Shown here one piece after another: positions 17,502 through 25,461 of a stretch of DNA of 64,000 bases. The DNA is from JAUVPY01 sp034412795 (GTDB lineage: Bacteria; Chloroflexota; Anaerolineae; 4572-78; NAK82), in NCBI GenBank assembly GCA_034412795.1, contig DAOUMD010000151.1:1-64000 (forward strand), written 5' to 3'. The number at the start of each line of letters is the position of its first letter. Within the stretch, counting starts at the first letter, position 1. The position numbers were made by a program, and so were the translations under genes. The notes beneath the pieces are model-generated. The model was given only the letters and a program-made list of their open reading frames with translations. It did no database searches and was not told the DNA's origin.

Positions 17502-18347
17502 ATGAGCATCACTGAACTACGCCAGACTTACCATCGCAGTCTTTGTGAGCAGATTCTGGCCGCAACATCAGGTATCCCAAATATTGCAGATAGGAACAGC
17601 AAAGCCAGCAGCCTGATCGCCCAAAACTTGGTTCGGCGTTTAGATTACCCGCTCGCTTCGAAGGCTCCCCCAGGTCAGCGAGCAGGCATCCGTTTTGAAC
17701 AAATCACGAGCGAGTTCCTCGAACAAGCCTTTAACTTACTTCACCATCTTCGACCTGGAAAATGGCGTTTTTCTGTGAACCAGAACATTTCGGAGTTTGA
17801 ACAGTATGAGCACCTAGCCGATATCAATCGTGCCCTCAAGGAAAAGCCAGAGCTAGCGGCCGCACTTGGGGGTGATTATCTGGTGACTCCAGACATCGTT
17901 GTTGGCAGATATCCAGTTGCGGACGAAGAAATTAATCGTCTGGCACAAGTCATAGATGAGACTATTCCAACTGCCCAACTTACTCCACTTCGTGCGGTTA
18001 ATCGTCCCGCACCGCGCTTGATCTTGCATGCCAGTATCTCCTGCAAATGGACGATTCGAAGCGACAGAGCCCAAAATATCCGGACAGAAGCCCTGAATCT
18101 GATACGTAACCGAAAGGGACACGTACCACACGTGAGCGTTGTCACCGCAGAGCCCTTGCCGACACGATTAGCTTCCCTGGCTCTAGGAACAGGCGACCTG
18201 GATTGCGTATACCATTTCGCACTGCCTGAGTTGGAAGAGTCTGTGAGGGAAGCTAAGAACGAGGATCAGGGGGATGTTTTGCAGGGTATGATTAATGGCC
18301 GTCGCTTGCGTGACATCAGCGACCTCCCATTCGATTTGGCTATATGA
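17502..18347 (+). CDS. NgoMIV-family type II restriction endonuclease
   Basis: This 281-residue nuclease closely matches NgoMIV (PF09015), which cuts G^CCGGC as a tetramer. The PD-(D/E)xK-type active site is complete: D131 in TPDIVV, S180-C181-K182 in HASISCKW, and E196. The spacing (51 and 14 residues) is close to NgoMIV. The segment TIRSDRAQN (R186, D188, R189) equals the NgoMIV residues that read the CCGG core, and PPGQ (Q59) matches the loop near the outer base pair. I therefore infer recognition of GCCGGC. AGAGGAA precedes the ATG. The ends are normal and no frameshift is seen, so the enzyme looks active. Confidence 0.93.
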   Translation: MSITELRQTYHRSLCEQILAATSGIPNIADRNSKASSLIAQNLVRRLDYPLASKAPPGQRAGIRFEQITSEFLEQAFNLLHHLRPGKWRFSVNQNISEFEQYEHLADINRALKEKPELAAALGGDYLVTPDIVVGRYPVADEEINRLAQVIDETIPTAQLTPLRAVNRPAPRLILHASISCKWTIRSDRAQNIRTEALNLIRNRKGHVPHVSVVTAEPLPTRLASLALGTGDLDCVYHFALPELEESVREAKNEDQGDVLQGMINGRRLRDISDLPFDLAI

Positions 18348-18449
18348 TCGCCAGACGTTTCATAGCACTCAAATCTTACCAGAAACGAACTCGCAAAATT
18401 TGACAGGTCCCCAACTCATCGAACTCACGCGATCACCCATTGATACTAC

Positions 18450-18478
18450 TTGCCATAAGGCAACAAAGATGTTATAAT
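18450..18478 (+). promoter_or_regulatory. Sigma-70-type promoter for the surface-protein genes
   Basis: TTGCCA (18450-18455), 17-bp spacer and a perfect TATAAT (18473-18478) lie about 50 bp upstream of the start at 18529. The -35 overlaps a small palindrome TTGCC-ATAA-GGCAA. Confidence 0.7.
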
Positions 18479-18528
18479 ACATGTATATATGTTAAGTTAG
18501 TATGTCAAGTCAAGAGAGATGATCGGGG

Positions 18529-19284
18529 ATGCTAGATCGCCTGAACGATCAACTTCGGGACGTGTCGATCAAGGACTGGAAGTTAATAATCAGTCTGCTT
18601 ATCGTGGCCAATAGCGTGGCTGTCGCCAGTCTGGGTTGGCTGGTGGTCAATCGAAAAGCCCCGGGGCCGCCTTCTCTGGAAGCACGCGTGATGGCCCAAG
18701 TCCCCCCCACGCGCACGCCATTACCCACCTTTACCGGTACCGCCACACCGACGCCGCTCCCCAGCCCAACGAACACCCTGGTACCGACCTGGACGCCAAC
18801 GCCGACTGATACGCCGACCATCACTCCTACACCCACTGATACGCCCACAAATACGCCACAGCCCACCGTCGTTCGACGTCCGGCGGCTACTGCTACACCC
18901 ACACCCATTCCCACGCCCAGCGTGGACTTTACGGTAAGTGTACGCCAGTTGTCGGCGTGTGAAAATGAGGGGAAGCACCACCTGTTTATATACGTAAAGG
19001 ATATGAACGGCGAAGGGATACCCGGCATTCGGGTGCGCGTTTCCTGGCCTGGCGGCGAAGCCACGATGATGACGGGAGAGAAAACCCACATAGATAATGG
19101 CTTCGTCGATTTTGCCATGTTCAAAGGCAACTACACGGCGCAGGTACTTGACTACTCGTCTGAGGTTGCCGGGCCGATTACGCCTGACATCCCGCGCAAC
19201 GAGCTGTGTGAAGAGACCGGTAACGGGGTGGCTAACTCCCTATTCCATTACTCGTACGAGATCATATTTCAGAAAGTGCGGTAG
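18529..19284 (+). CDS. Pro/Thr-rich surface protein with one membrane anchor
   Basis: This 251-residue protein has a short cytoplasmic head, a membrane helix at about 19-41, and a linker of Thr-Pro repeats (about 58-130, for example TPTPTDTPTITPTPTDTPT) that would stretch through the cell wall. A C-terminal beta-type domain (about 133-251) contains two or three cysteines and the segment GEGIPGIRVRVSWPGGEA, which resembles an immunoglobulin-like or carboxypeptidase-regulatory fold. I do not recognise a specific family. It is followed after 6 bp by a larger protein of the same architecture, so they form an operon. A role in surface structure or binding is likely. Confidence 0.8.
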   Translation: MLDRLNDQLRDVSIKDWKLIISLLIVANSVAVASLGWLVVNRKAPGPPSLEARVMAQVPPTRTPLPTFTGTATPTPLPSPTNTLVPTWTPTPTDTPTITPTPTDTPTNTPQPTVVRRPAATATPTPIPTPSVDFTVSVRQLSACENEGKHHLFIYVKDMNGEGIPGIRVRVSWPGGEATMMTGEKTHIDNGFVDFAMFKGNYTAQVLDYSSEVAGPITPDIPRNELCEETGNGVANSLFHYSYEIIFQKVR

Positions 19285-19290
19285 GGCTGT

Positions 19291-21174
19291 ATGCCTGACT
19301 TCAAGCCCTGGCAATGGGCAACGCTTATCGCGCTGTTAGTGGCGTTAAATATCATGGTCATCGGGGGGTTGATCGTCGTCATTGTTACCTACGATGTGTG
19401 GGCCAACCCTGCCTATGTGGCCGCCGAGCCAACTGTGCCTCCCTGGGCCACACCAACTGCCACGCAGCGCCCCACTTTCACACCCACCTACACGCCCGAG
19501 ACGTGGCCGACGGCCACGGTCACACACACGCCAACGCGCACGCCAACGCCGACAGCCACCTGGACCCCATTGCCCACGCGCACACCTTGGTGGACAGAAA
19601 CGCCAAAGCCTACCGGCACCGACGTGCCGACTCAGACGCCGCCGCCTACCATCACGCACACTCCGGCGCCATCAACCAACACACCCACGTCGCCCCCGCC
19701 ACCATCAGCGACTCACACGCAGGTTCCGCCAACCAACACACCCACGTCAACCTCGTCGCCGACGCCGACACCAGTGCCGCCCACTTCCACGCGGACACCT
19801 ACTTTTACACCTACGCCGCAACCGACGGCTACCCAGACGCCGACAGCCACTTTCACACCATCGCCAACATCCAGGCCCTCGGCCACGGCAACCAGCCCAC
19901 TCAGAAGACAGTCCATAGCGACGGCTACGGCGCCGGGCACAGAGTTGCCCACGTTTACGCCCAGCCCTTCACCGACTCGTACGCCGCCTGCCACAATGAC
20001 CAACACGCCAAGCCCATCGCCAACTTCAACTTATACTTATACGCCAACGGCGGCTCCTAGCCCGACGGCAACTGCAACCGCAATTGCGACCGCAACTGCG
20101 ACCGCAACTGCGGCCCCTTCACCTACCGCCACCGCGTCGCCCAGCCCGACGCCCACCGCCACCACGTCGCCCAGCCCGACGCCCACCGCCACGCCGTCCT
20201 CAGAACCTGACGCTCACGCAGCGGAAGCCCTTCTCGTGGCGGATAACGACATCAATCTGTCGTGGGAGCCTGTCGGCGAGGCCAGTGCCTACCGAATTTA
20301 CAGCGACATGGGCACCGGTTATGGCGTGTATGTGTATAAGGCCGAGACGACAAGCCACGAGCTAACCGACACCAATCTACGCTCTGGCCTGCGATATCAA
20401 TACCGCGTCGGGGCCCTCACCCCAACAGGGGAAGCGACGGCAGCCTGGTCCCAGGCCATTACACCCTACAGCCCCCAGTCGCAAGCCGGTACGGTCTCTG
20501 ATTCTGAAGCGACGAGACGTTCTCCAGTCAATGATAGCGAGGATATGCCCCAGCCAGCCTACTCCTCAGTCCGCGTTACCCCGGCGCCTACCCCTCTGCC
20601 ACCCGACACCATCATCCTGGGTCTACTCAGCGCCACCGACTATGCGGACGACGTGGACGATACGCTGACCATCGTGGGCGAGGTGCGCAACGACTCACAC
20701 CTGGACGTAGGAGAGACGACGGTCACGGCCACCTTCTACGGAACTGATGGCCAGGTAATTGGCGAGGCGAGCGGTTCGACGATGATCAAGGCGCTGACAC
20801 CGGGGGTGCGGTCCCCATTTATGATCACCCTCCCCCAACCGGCAGGTCTGGCGAACTATAGTTTGCGTGCCACCAGTCGTCCTGTCACCCTCACCACAGC
20901 GAATGCGGGGCTAAACGTAATCAATACCCGTCGCTTTGAGGACACGACCGGTTTCTATCACATAGCAGGGGTTATCGAAAACGGAAGCGAGCGACGGGTC
21001 GAAAGTGTCCGGGTGATTGTCACTCTATATGATCGGGCCGGACGCGTCGTCAACGTAGGATTCGCCTATCCGCAACCTTTGTCCCTATCCCCTAAAGATC
21101 GTGCCGATTTCGACATCGCCTTCACGTATTATCCGAAGGTCTACAGTCACCTGGCGGTCGCGGTCGGGGATTAA
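19291..21174 (+). CDS. Large Pro/Thr-rich surface protein with fibronectin-like domain
   Basis: This 627-residue protein has a membrane helix at about 10-33 and a very long Pro/Thr/Ser/Ala linker (about 47-306) containing tandem units such as ATASPSPTPTATTSPSPTPT. A fibronectin type III-like domain follows (about 308-395; INLSWEPVGEASAYRIYSD). The C-terminal region (about 430-627) holds repeated beta units of the FxLYD type (TLTIVGEVRNDSHLDVGETT and GFYHIAGVIENGSE). The linker is coded by near-identical DNA repeats around 20050-20200, so its length may vary between strains. The stop codon directly abuts a MITE-like element (21175-21268). Confidence 0.82.
   Translation: MPDFKPWQWATLIALLVALNIMVIGGLIVVIVTYDVWANPAYVAAEPTVPPWATPTATQRPTFTPTYTPETWPTATVTHTPTRTPTPTATWTPLPTRTPWWTETPKPTGTDVPTQTPPPTITHTPAPSTNTPTSPPPPSATHTQVPPTNTPTSTSSPTPTPVPPTSTRTPTFTPTPQPTATQTPTATFTPSPTSRPSATATSPLRRQSIATATAPGTELPTFTPSPSPTRTPPATMTNTPSPSPTSTYTYTPTAAPSPTATATAIATATATATAAPSPTATASPSPTPTATTSPSPTPTATPSSEPDAHAAEALLVADNDINLSWEPVGEASAYRIYSDMGTGYGVYVYKAETTSHELTDTNLRSGLRYQYRVGALTPTGEATAAWSQAITPYSPQSQAGTVSDSEATRRSPVNDSEDMPQPAYSSVRVTPAPTPLPPDTIILGLLSATDYADDVDDTLTIVGEVRNDSHLDVGETTVTATFYGTDGQVIGEASGSTMIKALTPGVRSPFMITLPQPAGLANYSLRATSRPVTLTTANAGLNVINTRRFEDTTGFYHIAGVIENGSERRVESVRVIVTLYDRAGRVVNVGFAYPQPLSLSPKDRADFDIAFTYYPKVYSHLAVAVGD
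20050..20205 (+). repeat. Coding tandem repeats in the Thr-Pro linker
   Basis: Short DNA units repeat in phase with the code: variants of ACCGCAACTGCG around 20070-20110, then two close copies of CGTCGCCCAGCCCGACGCCC separated by 27 bp near 20137-20190. Slippage here would change linker length without a frameshift when whole units are gained or lost. Confidence 0.6.
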
Positions 21175-21268
21175 TAAGGCCGCGTCGCAAAATAGCTCTG
21201 CAAATTTTGAAGGGTTTCACGCGAAATTTTGGCCTGAAAACAAGGAGTTATTCTTGGACGCTTCCTAA
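21175..21268 (+). repeat. MITE-like dispersed repeat, copy A
   Basis: About 95 bp starting one base after the stop codon of the preceding gene. It matches 42220-42315 in inverted orientation over its whole length (shared blocks include ATTTTGAA, TTTCAC, AATTTTGG, CTGAAAA and GGACGCTTCCT). The termini are imperfect inverted repeats of about 25 bp (TAAGGCCGCGTC at the left against GGACGCTTCCTAAG at the right). Confidence 0.7.
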
Positions 21269-21548
21269 GCGAGTCAATTTAACAGTACCGGTCACCTCTT
21301 TTCCCACGGGAGACCTCTCGAAAAATACCATTCGCACGTGGGTGCACCTGCCCTGCCGGCAGGTACGGGTGCCGCACCCTGGGCGTGTGATGCGCTCACT
21401 CCGCTCTATAAAGCGAGGAGCGAGGCACCCGCAGGCTTCGGGCGCGAGATTCCGCAGGACTATCGGCTTTGACACTCCCACGTCAAACTTCGGGTTTCTA
21501 TAAATTGCCACTTTGATGGTATAATTGCCCAACTAGGACGAGTTACCG
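21269..21548. other. Intergenic stretch with palindrome and promoter of the phosphatase gene
   Basis: It contains a palindrome ACCTGCC-ctgc-CGGCAGGT near 21348-21366 and a GC-rich repeat-like block. A perfect TATAAT lies at 21520-21525, 23 bp before the start of the SpoIIE-type gene; its -35 is weak (around 21495-21502). No gene is seen. Confidence 0.5.
21520..21525 (+). promoter_or_regulatory. Candidate -10 box of the partner-switching operon
   Basis: TATAAT with no good -35 at 17 bp. Transcription would start near 21532, giving a leader of about 17 nt before the ATG at 21549. Confidence 0.4.
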
Positions 21549-23609
21549 ATGACATTGCGGGCAATTCTTCAGAATAAACCAGAGATCCTTGACCAGTTGG
21601 CCGATTACTGGCAGCGAGTGACCGGCGGACAGCTTCTTGCGATGGACGAGGAGGGGAAATGGGTAGCAGGAGATAAACCCTTTGCCCATCTCGATAATGG
21701 TGCGCTGCCCAACAACTGGAGAGAATGGCTTTCCCAGGACAACGCCAACCGACAGCCGATTACGGTTGAGGGACGGCCAGTCGAGATAGCACCGCTTAGC
21801 ATCCAGCACACACCAATTGGCTACCTGGTGGCCGTGGGCGAAGCATCGCCCGACCTGTTGCTTTGGAGTGCCGGCACGCTAGAAGAATTACTGACTGCCG
21901 AACACTCGCTCCAGGGGATGACGGACGAACTGATCAGCGCCTGGGACCAGCTTGAGTTGGTATTTCGTGTTACCCAGACTCTGGCGTCGACTTCGAACTT
22001 GATGTCGGTACTACGCTCGGTATTGGCCGAGGTCAAACAGGTTCTCAAGGCTAGTGAGGGCTTTCTGGTTATAGAACAAGATGACCACCTAACCCATATA
22101 TCGGTTGGCGGCGATGATCGACTCTCGCGGCAGCGACGGCAGTTGTTTTACCGCCTACAACGCGCCAACCGGTTGGTAATGCACAATGATGCTGAGTCAT
22201 TGTACGAGTTTTGGTCCGACGCGCCGGATGAGATCAACAATCTGCTGGGTATGCGCCTGCCGACCTCGAGCACGGCTCAGGCGGTGGTCGGGCTTATCAA
22301 CAAAAAAGAGCACAGCTTCACCGCGGGCGATGGTAAACTACTGACCGCGGTCGCCGAGCAGATTGCAGCGATTATCAACAATACGCTACTCCACAAGCAG
22401 ATATTGGCCCAAGAACGGATGCAGCGCGAGTTGGAAATTGCAGCCGAGATACAGGTCAGCCTGCTTCCGCACGGGCTGCCAGAAGTTCCGGGGATGGAGT
22501 TCGCCGTGGCCTCGCTGCCGGCGACTGAAGTCGGCGGAGATTTTTACGATTTTATCCCTCTGGACGAAGATAATCTGGGCATAGTGGTGGCTGATGTAGC
22601 CGGCAAAGGGGTGCCGGCTGCCATGCTTACCTCGCTGGCGCGCACAATCCTACGCGTCGAAGCAGGATACGGGCATTCACCCCAACGAGTCATCAGCCAA
22701 ACCAACCAAGCCCTGCTCCAGGATCTGCAACGTGCCGAAATGTTTGTTACCGCCCTGTTTGCCTACCTGAACCAGAATGATTTAACCTTGACTTACGCCA
22801 ATGCCGGTCATACCCCAGGTCTCTGGTGGCGGGCTGATGTGGGCAAATTTGAGCAATTGGCGGCTACTTCTCCGCCGTTGGGTATTGAAATCCCCGACAT
22901 AGGTGGCGACCGGACACTCCAACTCTCTCCTGGTGACTCGATATTATTCTATACGGACGGGGTAACCGAGACTATGTCACCAGACAGCCAGATCTTTGGC
23001 GGCGATCGTCTGAAAGAAGCCCTGGCTGCTCACATTGTAGGAGGCACTGCCGACGACATGGTGCAATCGGTTTTGAGTGCGGTGCGTACGTTCCGCCGAA
23101 ATGCGCCCTGTTCAGATGACATCACAATGATTGCTATGCGAGTAAGACCATCCGCCACACCCCAACTGCCTCAACTGGAACCGGCCGTAGATTTTGCTCT
23201 CCCGGCCGATTTGCAAGTCTTGGAAAACATTTCGCAGCAAGTTACGGAGGCCTGCCGGTCGTTGCCAGATCTGCCGCCTCCCCCAGCGAGCGACGACTTC
23301 GTTTATCTGGTAGAGCTGGCCGTATCAGAAATCTGCACCAACATCATCCAACACTCGTATGTGAAGACCAGCGGTGAGATCCGTGGCAGGCTAACTCTGC
23401 TGTCGAACGGCATCCAGATCGACCTATACGACGACGGAAAAAGCTTCGATCCTAACACCGTTCCGGCTCCCTCTCACGAACCTGGCACACTGAATGAAGG
23501 CGGCTATGGCTTACACATTGTTCGCCAGATAATGGATAGCGTGCAATATCAGGCCGATACCCCGAAGGGGAATCACTGGCGCCTGATCAAATACAGCCCT
23601 TCGGAGTGA
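21549..23609 (+). CDS. GAF-SpoIIE phosphatase fused to an anti-sigma-type HATPase domain
   Basis: This 686-residue protein combines an N-terminal region (1-130, unknown), a GAF sensor domain (about 135-285), a SpoIIE/PP2C phosphatase (about 290-540; D331 in VGGDFYDF, D349 in VADVAGKG, FYTDGVTET, CSDDITMIAM) and an RsbW-like kinase domain (about 560-686; ELAVSEICTNIIQHSY, YDDGKSF, EGGYGLHIVRQIMD). One polypeptide therefore contains both the phosphatase and the kinase that act on STAS proteins. Two STAS genes and a receiver gene follow directly, forming a partner-switching module. The sensed signal and final output are unknown; no sigma factor gene is nearby. Confidence 0.93.
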   Translation: MTLRAILQNKPEILDQLADYWQRVTGGQLLAMDEEGKWVAGDKPFAHLDNGALPNNWREWLSQDNANRQPITVEGRPVEIAPLSIQHTPIGYLVAVGEASPDLLLWSAGTLEELLTAEHSLQGMTDELISAWDQLELVFRVTQTLASTSNLMSVLRSVLAEVKQVLKASEGFLVIEQDDHLTHISVGGDDRLSRQRRQLFYRLQRANRLVMHNDAESLYEFWSDAPDEINNLLGMRLPTSSTAQAVVGLINKKEHSFTAGDGKLLTAVAEQIAAIINNTLLHKQILAQERMQRELEIAAEIQVSLLPHGLPEVPGMEFAVASLPATEVGGDFYDFIPLDEDNLGIVVADVAGKGVPAAMLTSLARTILRVEAGYGHSPQRVISQTNQALLQDLQRAEMFVTALFAYLNQNDLTLTYANAGHTPGLWWRADVGKFEQLAATSPPLGIEIPDIGGDRTLQLSPGDSILFYTDGVTETMSPDSQIFGGDRLKEALAAHIVGGTADDMVQSVLSAVRTFRRNAPCSDDITMIAMRVRPSATPQLPQLEPAVDFALPADLQVLENISQQVTEACRSLPDLPPPPASDDFVYLVELAVSEICTNIIQHSYVKTSGEIRGRLTLLSNGIQIDLYDDGKSFDPNTVPAPSHEPGTLNEGGYGLHIVRQIMDSVQYQADTPKGNHWRLIKYSPSE

Positions 23610-23634
23610 CCCAACCGAAAAGGAGTAGATGATT

Positions 23635-23976
23635 ATGGAGATCACTCGGCAGCCTATTGACGAAGAAACGTGTATCATCAGCCTAGACGGCACGCTGAAT
23701 GCGCGCTCAGCAGACCAGGTAAAGGAAACCTTCCGGGAAGTAGCTGGCAAAGGTGTGCGGCAGGTGGTCCTGGATCTGGGCAAGGTGCCTTTCATTGACA
23801 GTTCTGGCCTGGCGGCTCTGGTGTCTGGGTTAAAGACTTTGAACGAAAAGAAAGGCAGCCTGAAACTTGCCTCATTACAGTCGCAGGCTGACCTGCTATT
23901 CAGGCTAACTATGTTCGACAAAGTCTTCGAGATTTACCCTGACGTTGACACAGCCACGCAGGCCTTTGCCTCATGA
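23635..23976 (+). CDS. STAS-domain anti-sigma antagonist, first copy
   Basis: This 113-residue STAS protein of the SpoIIAA/RsbV type is switched by phosphorylation of a serine. The expected site is S56 in FIDSSGLAALVSG. The start at 23635 was chosen because AAGGAG lies nine bases upstream; another ATG two codons earlier is too close to it. It overlaps the next gene by ATGA. Together with the HATPase and phosphatase domains of the preceding protein it should form a phospho-switch: phosphorylated when inactive, dephosphorylated when the phosphatase is on. Confidence 0.92.
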   Translation: MEITRQPIDEETCIISLDGTLNARSADQVKETFREVAGKGVRQVVLDLGKVPFIDSSGLAALVSGLKTLNEKKGSLKLASLQSQADLLFRLTMFDKVFEIYPDVDTATQAFAS

Positions 23977-24335
23977 ATGAAGTCAGTATCACGATCCACA
24001 CCAAACAAGTAAATGAGCGTTGTGCCACCGTTGCTTTGGCGGGGCGACTGGATGCCAGCAACGCCCAGACGTTAAAAGAGAGCCTAGAACAACTCATTGA
24101 TGGGGGCACAACCCAGTTGGTCGTGGATCTGACTCAGGTGCCTTTTGTTGATAGCGCCGGACTGGCAGCCTTGGTATCGACCCTCAAAGCGACCCGTCGC
24201 GTCGGGGGCAATGTGCTGCTCTCCGGGGTTCAACCGCAGGCCCGTACCGTCTTCTCGCTGACGATGCTCGACCAAGTCTTCGCAATCCATCCCAACGTTG
24301 AAGCCGCCCTGGTTAGCCTGGAAGCAGATAGCTGA
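23973..24335 (+). CDS. STAS-domain anti-sigma antagonist, second copy
   Basis: This 120-residue paralogue of the previous gene has the phosphorylation motif FVDSAGLAALVS (S61). Here the second serine of the usual D-S-S-G motif is alanine, while the one expected to be phosphorylated is kept. The start overlaps the first STAS stop (ATGA), so expression is coupled. Two STAS proteins of one operon may compete for the same kinase domain or serve different outputs. It could also act as a substrate of the cNMP-regulated phosphatase encoded at 13253-14512. Confidence 0.92.
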   Translation: MNEVSITIHTKQVNERCATVALAGRLDASNAQTLKESLEQLIDGGTTQLVVDLTQVPFVDSAGLAALVSTLKATRRVGGNVLLSGVQPQARTVFSLTMLDQVFAIHPNVEAALVSLEADS

Positions 24336-24457
24336 CGAGTCCTTTGGCCGCGCTGAGAGGACTGCACCCCCTCCACCAGAGTATGGGGACTACGCCCCCT
24401 CTTCTGCGCGTCGAGGACTTCACGGCAAATTGTTGCCGGTTACGGGCAGGAGAGTCT

Positions 24458-24844
24458 ATGACCGTCACGGTTTTGATTATTGACGACGAAATCCACATAC
24501 GTCGTCTCATCGCACAGATGCTGGAACTGATTGGCTACCAGGTGCTAGAAGCCGCCAGTGGCCCGGAGGCGCTGCGTCTGATCGAAGAGACAAGACCGGA
24601 TGTGATCACGTGCGACATCTTTATGCCGGGCATGACCGGCTTCGACGTGCTGGAAGCTCTCAAATCCGAGCCAGCCACGGCCGAGATCCCGGTCATCATG
24701 CTGACCGCCCTCGGCCAGGAGAAGGACACCAACCGGGCCATGGAGTTGGGAGCCGCCGACTACGTCACCAAACCCTTTGGCACGACCAAGCTGGCCGAGA
24801 CAATTGAGCGCCAATTGGAGAGGCAACAGGGAGACAACAAATAG
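24458..24844 (+). CDS. Single-domain response regulator (CheY-like)
   Basis: This 128-residue protein consists only of a receiver domain. The acidic pair is D9/D10 (LIIDDEIHI), the phosphorylated residue is D53 (TCDIFMPGM) and the conserved lysine lies in YVTKPFG. The start at 24458 follows AGGAGA; a longer frame upstream has no ribosome site. It closes the partner-switching operon and may connect it to a histidine kinase elsewhere. With no output domain it must act by protein contact, perhaps on the GAF-SpoIIE protein. Confidence 0.9.
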   Translation: MTVTVLIIDDEIHIRRLIAQMLELIGYQVLEAASGPEALRLIEETRPDVITCDIFMPGMTGFDVLEALKSEPATAEIPVIMLTALGQEKDTNRAMELGAADYVTKPFGTTKLAETIERQLERQQGDNK

Positions 24845-24957
24845 GGACAGGTCCCTGTGAGCCTGCCCTACTCGAATGATTTCTGAAATGTCGTAAGTCG
24901 TCACCACGAGTCATTCAAATCATATTTAACAAAGCATTATTACGTCGATTCGGGAGT

Positions 24958-25362
24958 TCACCCACTACTGCTGTTCGGATGCAGCGAGGTGTTGGAGGCC
25001 ACCTGGCGCCAAGCGCCCTCCTGGCGGACGTAGACCTCAACAGACCGTAATTTGATTTCGCACGTCTTGCCGTCACTCGACCCACCCCGTGCGCGCGCCA
25101 CGTAGGGCACCACACACACATCCCCATAGAACAAGTACTCTATCTCCACGATCTCATAATCCAGGTAGTTCCAGTCCTTGAAAACTTTTTCGGCTTCGGT
25201 CATATAGGCGTCGAAGCCTTGAATGATGCAGCGCGAAGACGGCGCAAAGCCACACCAGCCCGGGGCATAGGTGGGCTCTAACTTGTCTCGATCCCTCTCG
25301 ATATAAGCTCGGAAGATCATATCAATATGGTGCCGAATCTCGTCCATATCGCGTTCGTGCAT
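24958..25362 (-). CDS. SnoaL/NTF2-like protein
   Basis: This 134-residue protein fits the NTF2-like cone fold of the SnoaL or DUF4440 type: an N-terminal helix (MDEIRHHIDMIFRAYIERD), a short loop with FAPSSRCIIQGFDAYM, then beta strands (YEIVEIEYLFYGDVCVVPY, then RSVEVYVRQEGAWRQVASN). Members can be enzymes, ligand-binding proteins or fused sensors, so no reaction can be assigned. It is convergent with the receiver gene and divergent from the BTAD regulator at 25462, with which it shares a 99-bp intergenic region. It is possibly controlled by that regulator. Confidence 0.75.
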   Translation of the reverse strand: MHERDMDEIRHHIDMIFRAYIERDRDKLEPTYAPGWCGFAPSSRCIIQGFDAYMTEAEKVFKDWNYLDYEIVEIEYLFYGDVCVVPYVARARGGSSDGKTCEIKLRSVEVYVRQEGAWRQVASNTSLHPNSSSG

Positions 25363-25461
25363 AGGGCACCCCTTTCCTCTTACTTGGCACGCACTGGGTG
25401 TTGTTGTATCATTAGCTTAACCTCAAGGCATTAAGGAAGCGTCAAGAGGTCGTCAAAAGAC

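Noticed and set aside
19382..20060. Overlapping frames in the Thr-Pro linker region (Arg/Pro-rich and His/Ala/Asp-rich)
   Set aside because: They arise from the repetitive ACG/CCG codons of the surface-protein gene read out of phase.
20050..20205. Possible CRISPR-like repeat
   Set aside because: Units are short, in phase with the protein code and without unique spacers of constant length.
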